Shown: positions 9,654-18,332, counted from the stretch's first letter. The stretch: DNA of 64,000 nt from CBDCFV01 sp965261795 (GCA_965261795.1 OZ253476.1:2852001-2916000), one strand, 5' to 3'. Translations and numbers: made by a program. The notes: generated by a model not told the origin, from the letters alone.

Positions 9654-11482
9654 AGATGGACCTCTTCGACGTCGGCATGACGTTGAGGGCGTTTCGAGAC
9701 AGCCGCTATCAAAGCACCGCGTTTGCCGTCGCCGAACTAATAGACAATTCGATCGATGCCGAGGCGACTTTTGTCGACGTTCTTTTTGTAGAACGCGAGC
9801 AGTTTGTCACAACCCGCCAAGTGTGGCGGGTTTCCGAGATTGCCGTAGCTGATAACGGTTTTGGCATGTCGGGACAAACTCTGGTGTCAGCTTTGCGTTT
9901 CGGTGGGCGAGGTCCAGACTCTCCCGTTCAAGGTATCAGAGGAAAATACGGGGTCGGCTTGCCGACCTCTTCGTTGTCGCAGTGTCGGCGCGTCGATGTT
10001 TGGAGTTGGCAAGATGGAATCACCTCTGCGATTCACTGTTACCTAGATGTTGGCGAAATTGAAGGGGGCGTTGGGCAAGTACCGGCTTACGACATCACAC
10101 CATTACCTCAGGAGTGGATTCGGACCATGGACGAAACTGTATCTCGTTCCACCAGCGGGACACTTGTAGTTTGGTCCGACTTAGACCAGGTTAACGAGAA
10201 GCGTGCGGATACAGTAATGCGGCACATGGAACAGGAAGTAGGGCGAATTTACCGTCATTTCATCGCGGATAGTACGACGAAAATCCAGATGTCCGTGTTT
10301 GACCAAAGCATGGAACAGGCCAGTGAAAGACGAGCTTTGAGGCCCAACGACCCTCTGTATCTGATGAAAGCTTCCGGTACTCCCAAGCCTTGGGACTCCG
10401 AACCAATGTTTGAGGAATGGGGTAGGGGTAGTGGAGGTGGGCGGACATATAAAGTCCCTTGGAGTGGGAAAGAGTACACCGTCGAAGTCCGGTACTCTAA
10501 AGCGAAGGAAGAAGTTCTTAAAGCGACCAGCACGGGGCAGAGGGCAGGTAATACCGAACATGGTCGTCATGCTGGGCGGAATACCGGAATTTCGGTAGTT
10601 CGTGAGGGTCGCGAATTAGTCAGAGTTGCCCCCATGGTGGCGAGGCATGACGAACGCAACCGCTGGTGGGGTTGCGAGATAAGTTTTGATAGCGGGTTGG
10701 ACGCCCTGTTCGGGTTAGACCACAACAAGCAGATGGCGTCTCATTTGACAAGCATCGTGGAGGGTTTCGCTGATAGCGACCGGTTGTCCTACCAAATCGA
10801 AGAGGATGTCGGAGAGGATAGCCCTTGGAAGCCACTGTACGCGATTGTACGTGACGTACGTGACGATACGGCCTCCATGCGGCGGGAGGTGATTCGAACC
10901 TTTCAACAAAATCGCGTACCCTCCACAGATGATCATCAGGAAGATACAACTCCCTCGGGTGTCAGCGTTGGCGTAGCAACAACTGGCAGTCGTAGGATTG
11001 AGGAAGAGGGAGAGGTCCCTACAACGGATACCGACCGGGCCCGAAAGGAAATGGACGACGAAGACAAGGATCGGGAACACCGAAGCGAACTGGTTTTGTC
11101 GGGCTTTGACGAAGAGACAGCGGAACATTTGGCCAGAGTGATGGTAGAGCGGGGGGATCGGTATGCCTTCGTCTCCGACAATGTTCCTGGGTCGCATATG
11201 TTCAGCGTGAAGGGCCGCGCCGGGGTAATTTGGGTCACTTTGAACATCGACCATCCCGCTTACGAACTTCTTCGTGAGTTGGAGGATGTCTTGCCAGACC
11301 TAAAGGAGCCGTCGAGTTTGTCCAGCGCGTGCGTAGCTTTGCGGCTGTTATTGCTATCCTGGGCGTCGGCTGAGAATCAGTATCACGACCCGGAACAGCG
11401 GCGGCGAGTCCAGGATATGGCTGGGACATGGGGAAGGTATGCAGCCACCTTTTTCGATGTAGAGTTAGCGCAGCTGGCGTAA
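9629..11482 (+). CDS. GHKL (Hsp90/MutL-type) ATPase, putative Ssp restriction partner
   Basis: 617 residues from ATG 9629, preceded by GGAGG at 9620-9624. Bergerat-fold motifs: N-box AELIDNSIDA (about 34-43), G1 ADNGFGMS (about 76-83) and G2 GKYGVGLPTSS (about 107). The central part resembles MORC/MutL-type ATPases. An acidic, low-complexity linker (about 430-490) leads to an alpha-helical C terminus. It overlaps the helicase by 25 bp, and its stop TAA overlaps the next ATG (TAATG), so the three form one unit. Role inferred: ATP-driven part of a DNA-damaging effector. Confidence 0.82.
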   Translation: MVTEGAQLKMDLFDVGMTLRAFRDSRYQSTAFAVAELIDNSIDAEATFVDVLFVEREQFVTTRQVWRVSEIAVADNGFGMSGQTLVSALRFGGRGPDSPVQGIRGKYGVGLPTSSLSQCRRVDVWSWQDGITSAIHCYLDVGEIEGGVGQVPAYDITPLPQEWIRTMDETVSRSTSGTLVVWSDLDQVNEKRADTVMRHMEQEVGRIYRHFIADSTTKIQMSVFDQSMEQASERRALRPNDPLYLMKASGTPKPWDSEPMFEEWGRGSGGGRTYKVPWSGKEYTVEVRYSKAKEEVLKATSTGQRAGNTEHGRHAGRNTGISVVREGRELVRVAPMVARHDERNRWWGCEISFDSGLDALFGLDHNKQMASHLTSIVEGFADSDRLSYQIEEDVGEDSPWKPLYAIVRDVRDDTASMRREVIRTFQQNRVPSTDDHQEDTTPSGVSVGVATTGSRRIEEEGEVPTTDTDRARKEMDDEDKDREHRSELVLSGFDEETAEHLARVMVERGDRYAFVSDNVPGSHMFSVKGRAGVIWVTLNIDHPAYELLRELEDVLPDLKEPSSLSSACVALRLLLLSWASAENQYHDPEQRRRVQDMAGTWGRYAATFFDVELAQLA

Positions 11483-12333
11483 TGGTGTCAAGTCAGAGCT
11501 CACCCTGGGAATTTATACGGAACGTTGCCACGGGGGCCGTCGAAATTTTCTTGGCAGCTCCCTACATAAAGTTGGATACGCTGACTAGTCTCCTGAGTCT
11601 GGTTGACGAATCTGCTCGAATGACGTGCGTATCTCGCTGGCGCCGCGGCGACATAGTATCTGGAGTGTCAGACCGCGAGTGTCGGCAGATGGTAGTTGAC
11701 CGTGGCGGCGATTTTCGGCTACACCAATCGCTGCACGGCAAGTACTACCGTTTCGGCGACATTGTGTTGACTGGCTCTGCTAACCTTACCGGTGCTGGCA
11801 TGGGATATTCCAGATGGCCCAATTTGGAGATCCTGTGCAGTCCGAGCAGTTCGTTTAACTGGCAAAGCTTCGAATCACACCTGTTGTCCGGTTCGTATTC
11901 TTTAGGAAACACCGAGTATTCTCGTTGGCTTGAAATCGAGGCTACTGGTCGGGCGATGGTGGCTCCTGTAGGTGGAGCGGTGGTCTTGGAATCTGAACCT
12001 GTCAATTGGGAACCGCGCACCCGGGAACCTGAACATCTGTGGCTAGCCTATTGTGGCATGGAGCAGAATATCCCCGGTGGTGACGAACGCCAAGCAGCGT
12101 TGAACGACCTTTCCGAGTTAGGTATACCAGCCGGGTTACGTAATAATGCGTTCGACAATTGGGTGGTTGGGGCTTTACTAGAGTCTGCTTGGGTAGGCAG
12201 GGTGCGGAGCCTCTGGGGAGAAGACCGCATGGAAGTAAGGGCGATATTAGAGGAGGAATGGGGAATGGACGCATCGGCAGTTGAACGTGCGCGCCAGACT
12301 CTGGAGTCCTGGATTTTTCGCTATCTAAGCTAG
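11482..12333 (+). CDS. Phospholipase-D-like nuclease-fold protein, putative Ssp partner
   Basis: 283 residues with one PLD-type motif, LHGKYYRFGDIVLTGSANLTG (H-x-K, D and G-S-x-N), near residue 84. Single-motif PLD proteins are commonly nucleases acting as dimers. It starts on the stop of the GHKL gene (TAATG). Its own stop codon TAG lies within CTAG at 12330-12333, the left boundary of an inverted-repeat element. The original C terminus may therefore have been longer. A candidate SspH, by position and content. Confidence 0.78.
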   Translation: MVSSQSSPWEFIRNVATGAVEIFLAAPYIKLDTLTSLLSLVDESARMTCVSRWRRGDIVSGVSDRECRQMVVDRGGDFRLHQSLHGKYYRFGDIVLTGSANLTGAGMGYSRWPNLEILCSPSSSFNWQSFESHLLSGSYSLGNTEYSRWLEIEATGRAMVAPVGGAVVLESEPVNWEPRTREPEHLWLAYCGMEQNIPGGDERQAALNDLSELGIPAGLRNNAFDNWVVGALLESAWVGRVRSLWGEDRMEVRAILEEEWGMDASAVERARQTLESWIFRYLS

Positions 12334-12440
12334 TAGTCAGTCAACCGTGAAATCGCAGTATCCTTGGAACAGCGTAACCCCAGAGTGGTGGTCCAACCGG
12401 CCTTGCCGGGGCCTTTGATTCCAAAGATGACTGACTACTA
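12330..12440. repeat. CTAG-bounded inverted-repeat element (MITE-like) A
   Basis: Perfect 13-bp inverted repeats TAGTAGTCAGTCA (12331-12343) and TGACTGACTACTA (12428-12440) enclose 84 bp with no gene. The left end is CTAG. When the IS982 and one TACTA copy are removed, the right end also reads CTAG. This fits a non-autonomous element with a CTAG target duplication. Confidence 0.6.
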
Positions 12441-13424
12441 ACCTGAGTTCGGGATAAGGGATGCCTCCCAAAGAAAGAACAGGTATTCTTTCTGGTAGAT
12501 GAATACCAAGGAGGCATCCCTCATGAGTTTACTCAAACTGTTCTGCAATGTCGATGATTTCTGGCAAGCCTTCCAACCGCATTGGCGTCGAGTGACGTTG
12601 GCGCGGAAAGGGGGGCGGAGAGTTCGAGCGACAAGGTTGTCCCCCAGTGAAATCATGACGATTCTCATTCACTTTCACCAGTCCCACTACCGTACCTTCA
12701 AAGCCTATTACACTGAGTATACCCTGGTGCACCTCCGGCCCGAATTCCCAGGCTTGGTCAGCTACAACCGGTTCGTTGAGTTGACGCCTACCGTGACCAT
12801 CCCCCTGTTAGCCTACCTGCAACAGCGCCAAGGCAACTGCACCGGCCTCGCCTTCGTGGATGCCACTGCCATCAAGGTATGCCATAACAAGCGGATTCCC
12901 CGCCACCAGGTCTTTGCCGGAATCGCCGCCCGGGGCAAGACCACAATGGGCTGGTTTTATGGCTTCAAACTCCACCTGGTCGTCAATGACCGGGGTGAAA
13001 TACTGGCGTGCCGGCTGACTCCGGGCAACGTCGATGACCGCAAGCCGCTGCCAGCCTTGGCTAAGGGCTTGTTTGGCAAGCTCTTCGGCGACAAGGGCTA
13101 CATCTCCCAACCACTATTCAAACAACTGCTGGCCCAAGGCTTGGAGCTAATCACCCCCAGGCGCAAGAACATGAAGAAGCGTCCGTTGCCTCTGGAAGAC
13201 AAGCTGTTGTTGCGGAAACGGTCGGTCATTGAGACCATCAACGACCAACTGAAGAACATTTCCCAAATTGAACATACCCGGCACCGCAGTGTGGCTAACT
13301 TCCTGGTCAACCTGCTCTGTGGCCTGATCGCCTACTGCCATCAACCGAAAAAGCCTTCCCTTCACCTCTCAGACCAGCAACTTCAACTCCTATCTCATCC
13401 CTTTTAACTTTCCCGAACTCAGGT
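12441..13424 (+). mobile_element. IS982-family insertion sequence, 984 bp
   Basis: Perfect 14-bp terminal inverted repeats ACCTGAGTTCGGGA (12441-12454) and its complement (13411-13424). Flanking direct copies of TACTA (12436-12440 and 13425-13429) are the target duplication. It is inserted exactly at the right end of inverted-repeat element A. It carries one intact transposase. Confidence 0.9.
12523..13407 (+). CDS. IS982-family transposase
   Basis: 294 residues from ATG 12523, chosen because AGGAGG (12509-12514) lies 8 bp upstream. An ATG at 12499 is in frame but has no SD. Family landmarks include FVDATAIKVCHNKRI (first Asp), FGDKGYIS (second Asp), RKRSVIETINDQLKN (Glu) and the HTRHRSVANFLVN helix. 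The length is normal and no damage is seen. Confidence 0.93.
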   Translation: MSLLKLFCNVDDFWQAFQPHWRRVTLARKGGRRVRATRLSPSEIMTILIHFHQSHYRTFKAYYTEYTLVHLRPEFPGLVSYNRFVELTPTVTIPLLAYLQQRQGNCTGLAFVDATAIKVCHNKRIPRHQVFAGIAARGKTTMGWFYGFKLHLVVNDRGEILACRLTPGNVDDRKPLPALAKGLFGKLFGDKGYISQPLFKQLLAQGLELITPRRKNMKKRPLPLEDKLLLRKRSVIETINDQLKNISQIEHTRHRSVANFLVNLLCGLIAYCHQPKKPSLHLSDQQLQLLSHPF

Positions 13425-13465
13425 TACTAGGTGTTCCGAGGCAACACTCACTTTGGCAATTCTGA

Positions 13466-13631
13466 CTAGCTTCTGTTGACATTTCGCTGTTGCGGGTCAT
13501 TCCGGGGGAATAGCGACGAAGAATCCTGGACTTATCACTCCGATTCAAGGCCATTAGTGCTTTCCTGCACTTGGAATGGCATGAAATGGGCCTGCACATC
13601 GGTTACAAATGCAAATGTCAACAGAACCTAG
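13466..13631. repeat. CTAG-bounded inverted-repeat element B
   Basis: Left arm CTAGCTTCTGTTGACATTT (13466-13484) and right arm (13613-13631) are inverted copies with one mismatch. Both begin or end with CTAG. The interior of about 128 bp has no gene. Its last CTAG (13628-13631) is also the first CTAG of the next element. Confidence 0.6.
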
Positions 13632-13760
13632 TACCGTTTCCATTTGAATATGCCTTATACCGGATATTTGTTTCACCTGTTAGTCATTCCTGCGTAAGCA
13701 GGAATCCAGAGTTATAGGCAGCTTTCCAGTATCAACAAATCTAGCTGGAAACGGTACTAG
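13628..13760. repeat. CTAG-bounded inverted-repeat element C
   Basis: Perfect 15-bp inverted repeats CTAGTACCGTTTCCA (13628-13642) and TGGAAACGGTACTAG (13746-13760). A smaller palindrome ATTCCTGCGTAAGCAGGAAT lies inside (13687-13706). No coding sequence. It shares a boundary CTAG with the elements on both sides. Confidence 0.65.
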
Positions 13761-13909
13761 TATTACAACGACGCTTCATGAAATAGGGTGGCTCATGAGC
13801 GGAAATTGTACTGGGGAACGATCGGGCGCGAAGCTGTCGTGCAAGCTAGCTTATAGCCGGGAAGGAATTCCCAAGAGCCCTTTCATACCAACCGTCGTTG
13901 TAATACTAG
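13757..13909. repeat. CTAG-bounded inverted-repeat element D
   Basis: Perfect 17-bp inverted repeats CTAGTATTACAACGACG (13757-13773) and its complement (13893-13909) enclose 119 bp without a convincing gene. It abuts element C through one shared CTAG. The IS5-family remnant starts on the base after its final CTAG. Confidence 0.65.
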
Positions 13910-14474
13910 GGGGTGTCGTCAAAAGAGTTTGCTCCAGATCATCACTGCCCGGAGTTGGCAGGCGGCCAGGTATGACGCCGTTCTCTTGGCGTAGCGGGTG
14001 GCCACGCCGCGCCACCCCTTGAAGTCCAGAAAGCCATTCTCCACCAGATGGCGCAACCGGTACAACGCCCGGTCATAATCCCGCTTTTCCCGCCGGTTGC
14101 TCTTGTGCGGTATCACCGGATTAATTCCCCGTTCTGTAGCTGCGGCTATGATTTCATTGGTGTAATAGGCTTTGTCCGCAGTAGGCGCTCCGCCTCAAGG
14201 CCCTCAATCAGAGGCTGGGCTTGGGAGCAGTCGGCAACCGTACCCTCGGTCACTGCCAGCCTTACCGGCATTCCGTGGGAGTCCACCGCCAAGTGCAGCT
14301 TGCTGTTCAGCCCCCTTTGGTACGGCCCATGTCCTGATTGCCACCTAGGCCCCGGCGCTGTAGGGATAAGCCTTGATATAGCTGGCGTCAATTTACTGCT
14401 ACGGAAAGATGGAATGGCTCTGTCCTCGCGTCTGCTAGGCCATTTCAAAAACTCGCAAAACGGGCGGAATCCCT
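13910..14474 (-). pseudogene. Decayed IS5-family (IS427-like) transposase
   Basis: A terminus-like GGGGTGTCGTCAAAAGA begins at 13910. The minus strand encodes the family's RALYRLRHLVENGFLDFKGWRGVATRYAK in 13919-14116. In another frame (14146-14448) it encodes the upstream GGLNSKLHLAVDSHGMPVRLAVTEG type block. The two pieces are out of frame and the N terminus is missing, so it is a dead remnant. It was later hit by the IS66. Confidence 0.8.
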
Positions 14475-15919
14475 GTAACTGTTCAGACTTGATGAGGCGA
14501 ATATGCTAATCTTCTCGTTGGGCAGAAAACGCTGGCGTCCCGGGAGTGATTGTGGCATAAGAGAACTATGGAAACAGCAGTGGACTTGGACCAGGCGAGC
14601 CGGGAAGCTCTGCTGGAGATTATCGCGGAACAGCAGGGGGTCATCTCCGAACTGCGCCAGCGGGTCGAGAGTCTGGAAGCCCGTCTGTCCGGTGGCGGAC
14701 CGGGAGCCAGGATGCCGGGGCACAAACCGGCCGCCAGGCGCAAGAGGGCGGCGGGGGAAGAAAAGGAACCCCGCAGGAAGCGTCGGCACGGCTTTGCCCG
14801 GCCGCGGATAGAACCCACAGCGCAAGTGACCCACGCCCCGGAGTTTTGCCCCGAATGCCATACTACGCTGAGCGGGGGTTGGGTGCAGCGGACCCGGGAG
14901 GTCATCGAACTTCCGGCGGCTCCTGCCCAAGTTACAGAACATGTCTTCATAGCCCGGACGTGTCCGCTGTGCCGGAAACGGCGGCTGCCCCAGGACCCTC
15001 TGAAAGGTCTGGTTGCGGGCCGTCAACGCCTGGGAGCCAACTTGGTGAGCCTGATAGTGACCCTGCGGGAAGAGGGCCGGCTGCCCGTGAGGATCATCCA
15101 ATGGTATCTGCGAACGTTTCATCAGTTGAAACTGAGTGTTGGGGCCATTGTCCGGGCCGTCCACCAGGTTGCCCGGCAGGGAGGGCCGGAAGTGGGGGAG
15201 GTCTTGGAGCGGATACGTTCCAGCCCGGTGGTCCACGCTGATGAGACGGGTTGGCGGGAGAACGGGAGAAACGGCTACGTCTGGACTTTCAGCACTCCCG
15301 CGGAGCGGTTCTTCCTGCGCCGGGGCCGGAGTAAGGAGGTGGTGGACGAGGTCCTGGGCGAGTCCTTCGGCGGGATTCTGGTGAGCGATTTCTACGCCTC
15401 CTACGATCACTACCCCGGATTGAAACAGAGGTGTTGGGCCCATCTGCTGCGGGACATCCACAAGTTGAAGGTCTTGTACCCGGAAGACGGCGGGCTGACC
15501 CAGTGGACATTGGGTGTGCAACGGCTTTACGCCAAAGGCCGGGAATGGGCGGCGGCCGGGGGACGCCCTCCGTCCCGGGGGCAACTGGCGCTGGAGGACC
15601 GGTTGCTGGCGCTGTCCCGTCCATTCCTGGAAGACCCGTTGGCGGTGCAAGCCAAGCTCTGCCGGCGGATTGAGCGTCACATCAAGGAATTGTTTGTCTT
15701 CGTGTCTCACCCGGAGACGCCTTCGGACAATAACGCTGCGGAACGCAGTCTTCGCCACTTGGTGGTCAGCCGGAAAATCAGCGGCGGGACCCGCTCCGAA
15801 CAGGGCAGCGACAGCAAAATGATCCTGGCGTCCCTCTTCGGCACCTGGCGGGCCAGGGGCCTAAACCCCTTCCTGGAAACCCGCCGGCTGCTCATTTCCC
15901 CTCAAGTCTGAACAGTTAC
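14475..15919 (+). mobile_element. IS66-family insertion sequence (ISBst12-like), 1445 bp
   Basis: Perfect 18-bp inverted termini GTAACTGTTCAGACTTGA (14475-14492) and its complement (15902-15919). The flanking 8-bp duplication GAATCCCT (14467-14474, 15920-15927) is the length typical of IS66. Only the tnpC-type gene is present, as in the ISBst12 subgroup. Confidence 0.92.
14568..15911 (+). CDS. IS66-family transposase
   Basis: 447 residues from ATG 14568. The order is typical of IS66 TnpC: N-terminal leucine-rich coiled coil (EIIAEQQGVISELRQRVESLEARL), basic linker, a zinc-finger-like CPEC...CPLC region, then the DDE domain with VVHADETGWR, VSDFYASYDHYPG and SDNNAAERSLRHLV. Intact. Confidence 0.93.
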   Translation: METAVDLDQASREALLEIIAEQQGVISELRQRVESLEARLSGGGPGARMPGHKPAARRKRAAGEEKEPRRKRRHGFARPRIEPTAQVTHAPEFCPECHTTLSGGWVQRTREVIELPAAPAQVTEHVFIARTCPLCRKRRLPQDPLKGLVAGRQRLGANLVSLIVTLREEGRLPVRIIQWYLRTFHQLKLSVGAIVRAVHQVARQGGPEVGEVLERIRSSPVVHADETGWRENGRNGYVWTFSTPAERFFLRRGRSKEVVDEVLGESFGGILVSDFYASYDHYPGLKQRCWAHLLRDIHKLKVLYPEDGGLTQWTLGVQRLYAKGREWAAAGGRPPSRGQLALEDRLLALSRPFLEDPLAVQAKLCRRIERHIKELFVFVSHPETPSDNNAAERSLRHLVVSRKISGGTRSEQGSDSKMILASLFGTWRARGLNPFLETRRLLISPQV

Positions 15920-16025
15920 GAATCCCTCACTAGATTGCCCCGGCTGAACAGACGCCTTTCGTCAACATAACCGCGCATTCAGGGCAAGATAAGGGTGGAA
16001 ACCGAGTAGCGGAATTTTCTCAGTC

Positions 16026-16097
16026 AAGCCCCAGGCCTTCCGGGCCGGGGACGGCTGGTCCGCCTACAACCTGGCCGTGGACCTAGTAGTTCAGTGA
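16026..16097 (+). pseudogene. C-terminal scrap of a conserved hypothetical gene
   Basis: Encodes KPQAFRAGDGWSAYNLAVD and runs into a stop created by the CTAG element that starts at 16083. The same motif (KPQTFRTGDGWFAYNLAVN) ends the relic at 21978-22232. The two are therefore fragments of the same family. No start is present. Confidence 0.5.
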
Positions 16098-16244
16098 TTC
16101 TGTATTGATGGGTAAAGAGACTTCAGTTTGATACGGTATTTCCTGGCCATGACTACTCTCCCACAGTCCGCTTCTTGCCGGACATTCCCACTGCTGAGGA
16201 GAATACATCTTTCAGACATCACTTCAAAGACGTTGGACTACTAG
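16083..16244. repeat. CTAG-bounded inverted-repeat element E (imperfect)
   Basis: The left end CTAGTAGTTCA (16083-16093) is inverted at the right as TTGGACTACTAG (16233-16244), with one mismatch over the first 11 bp. The ends resemble element A (CTAGTAGTCA). No gene inside. The CTAGTAGTT at 20522 looks like one end of a further copy without a partner. Confidence 0.4.
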
Positions 16245-16336
16245 CCCATCTCCAGGGATGAGCAGAACCCCGGTGACATCAACACCGTAGAGCGCCTGGC
16301 CCTGAACGGAGCGGACATCGCGGACGCCTGCAGGCG

Positions 16337-16446
16337 CCTTCCATCGCCAAAAGGCGACAACCCCCATTGACGCCGCCGCACAGTCGGACCGCAACACCAC
16401 CCTCTCACAACTTTCCATCGCCAAAAGGCGGCGGCCCCACTACAGA
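16337..16446 (+). CRISPR. Relic CRISPR repeats (type I-G repeat, degenerate)
   Basis: Two degenerate copies of the array repeat found at 39339-43100: CTTCCATCGCCAAAAGGCG (from 16338) and CTTTCCATCGCCAAAAGGCG (from 16411). They are 73 bp apart, the same period as the living array, with a 36-37 bp 'spacer' between. A third, weaker match (CTCCATCGCCGAAGCC) begins near 16485, again one period on. No cas gene is adjacent. The rest of 16245-16627 has no gene. Confidence 0.6.
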
Positions 16447-16627
16447 TTCGTTGCAGAAGACACCGCCGCGGACCGCGCCGTTCATCTCCATCGCCGAAGC
16501 CAGGAAGCGCTCCCGGCAAAACGGACAACCCGCCGGTCCATCCACAATAGGAGAGGCTGACCACATGGGGGGATCCCTGCTGTGCCCGGGGCCTCGCCGC
16601 CCCGGAGAAACACGGAATGGAAACGGA

Positions 16628-17523
16628 ATGGAAACCTCGACCAAGAACCGGAGAAAGAGAAACACGGCCACCGGAATCACCGCCGGGCAGACGGGAAGAT
16701 TCCTGGTCACCGGTGCCGCCATAACCCAGACCGTGACGCACGGCATTCGAGGGCCGGAACGCCAGGGCATCGGAGGCGTGGCCGCCACCATCGCGCTGGC
16801 CCTGGCCGAAGCTGGGAATCAGGTCACGCTGGTCACCAGCACGGGATGGGGTTCCAGGGGCCCCGGGTGCGGGAACTCCTGGCGGACACCCCCATCCACG
16901 CCCTCGTCAGCGAATCGTGGGCCCCGGCGGGCCACGCCCACAATCACCCGGCGGGGCGAGCAGATAAGGGCCTAGGGCGTTGGCCCAGGCAGGACGGGCT
17001 CAGCAAGACCGTGGCGAGAGAGACCAAATACCATGACTGCATCATCGCCGACTGCAACATGACGCCGGAGGAGCTGGCAAGGATACTGGACCAGCCGGGA
17101 AAGCTGACGATGGTCAACGGGACCACCACCCGCGGCTGCGCCCGGATACTGAAGGCCAGGCCGAAGGACCTGAGAATGCTCACGGCGAACCAGGCCGAGG
17201 CGTCGGCAATGATGCGGGCCGTCCCCACCGTCCGGGAGCTCCGGCTGATGCAGCGGCTGAACGCCGGCGCCATGCTGGTGACCCGGGCGCACAACGGCTG
17301 GGATTTTTACAGGACAGCGGAAGAGACAATGACCTCTCCCGCAGTGCCCGTCCCGGAACACACGGACTTCATCGGCTGTGGCAACTACGCGGCGGCGGGA
17401 GCGGTCCACGCCCTGGCCCACGGGCTGGACCCGGAGTTGACGATCAACGAGTTCATCCGCCGGAAGCTGGAGGCCAACGCGGTGTGGCCCGGAACGGGGA
17501 ACGCCGGACGATTGCCGGCATGA
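16628..17523 (+). pseudogene. PfkB-family (ribokinase-like) carbohydrate kinase, frameshifted
   Basis: The first part (ATG 16628 to about 16855) reads FLVTGAAITQTVTHGI...GIGGVAATIALALAEAGNQVTLVTSTGWG, the N-terminal PfkB strand-helix pattern. The continuation, GFQGPRVRELLADTPIHA... to DFIGCGNYAAAGAVHALAHGL, lies in another frame and ends at 17523. The usual DTxGAGD catalytic motif reads DFIGCGNYAAAG, so the Asp base is replaced by Asn. With that change and the frameshift it is probably inactive. Its stop overlaps the next ATG (ATGA). Confidence 0.6.
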
Positions 17524-17987
17524 GCCTGGAAATAGTCCCCATGTACCTCACGGACGCATCCCTCTTCGTGGAGCTGCACCACCGCCATCACCCGCCGCCG
17601 CAGGGCGGCCTGTTCGCCGTGGGAGCGGCCAGCAGGAATCAGGTAATCGGCGCAGCCATCGTGGGAAGGCCAGTGTCGCGTCTCCTCCAAGACGGCTGGA
17701 CCGCCGAGGTGACGCGGCTGTGCGTGCTGGACGGCTACCCCAACGCCTGCTCGATGCTCTACGCCGCGTGCTGGCGGGCGGCCCGGGCCCTGGGTTGGCG
17801 GAGGCTCATCACGTACACGCTGCCGGTGGAGGGCAGCTCCAGTCTGCGGGGCGCCGGTTGGCGGCTCGTGGGAGAACGCGGCGGGGGAACATGGAACCGG
17901 GACGGACGACCCAGGGTTGACCGGCACCCAGCTGGCCAGAAGCTGCTGTGGGAAAGGTCAACCGGCGTGACGGAGGCCGCAGAGTGA
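17520..17987 (+). CDS. XF1762-like protein with acetyltransferase-type fold
   Basis: 155 residues: MSLEIVPMYLTDASLFVELHHRHHPPPQGGLFAVGAA, then VGRPVSRLLQDGWTAEVTRLCVLDG, CSMLYAACWRAARALGWRRLITYTL and a LRGAGWRLVGERGGGTW block. This matches the XF1762/phage GNAT-like family found on phages and integrative elements. Substrate unknown. It is translationally coupled on both sides: ATGA with the kinase relic and GTGA with the next gene. Confidence 0.75.
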   Translation: MSLEIVPMYLTDASLFVELHHRHHPPPQGGLFAVGAASRNQVIGAAIVGRPVSRLLQDGWTAEVTRLCVLDGYPNACSMLYAACWRAARALGWRRLITYTLPVEGSSSLRGAGWRLVGERGGGTWNRDGRPRVDRHPAGQKLLWERSTGVTEAAE

Positions 17988-18160
17988 ACCCAGAGGACGT
18001 GAGACACACCCGGTGCCGGGAATGCCGCCGGTTCGTGCCCCAAGAACGGTGGACGCCGCCGGTGGCGGAGCAGGAGAAACGCCGGCGGAACGCGGTTTAC
18101 TTCATCCCGCTGTGGCTGCCCCTGTGCGACCGCTGCATGGCGTCCACAGACATGTTGTGA
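17984..18160 (+). CDS. Small zinc-ribbon-like protein
   Basis: 58 residues from GTG 17984, which overlaps the previous stop (GTGA). Two CxxC pairs, CRECRRF near residue 10 and LCDRCM near 50, flank a hydrophobic YFIPLWLPL stretch. Probably a metal-binding accessory protein, function unknown. It is one of several such small proteins in this window. Confidence 0.6.
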   Translation: MNPEDVRHTRCRECRRFVPQERWTPPVAEQEKRRRNAVYFIPLWLPLCDRCMASTDML

Positions 18161-18289
18161 GAATTGGACCCGAACCGGGAAACCGAGAAATGAAGTAAAA
18201 GATAGACCGGACCACGGAAGGACCGGTGCAATGATTGCACCTCACCCGCCGAAGTACCCGGGAAACGGGGTTGGAGGAGACACTCCGAA

Positions 18290-18332
18290 GGGCAGGTCTG
18301 GGGGCGGCCCCGCTGTGGGGGTGGCCGCCTCC
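18290..18332 (+). promoter_or_regulatory. GC-rich hairpin upstream of RNase HI
   Basis: The arms GGCGGCC and GGCCGCC pair around CCGCTGTGGGGGT, about 25 bp upstream of the rnhA start. No T-run follows, so it is not a standard terminator. A similar hairpin with the same loop style precedes the gene at 43918. A shared 5' UTR device is possible. Confidence 0.35.

Noticed and set aside
14445..15758. Minus-strand frame opposite the IS66 transposase
   Set aside because: Shadow of the intact plus-strand transposase, no domain character.
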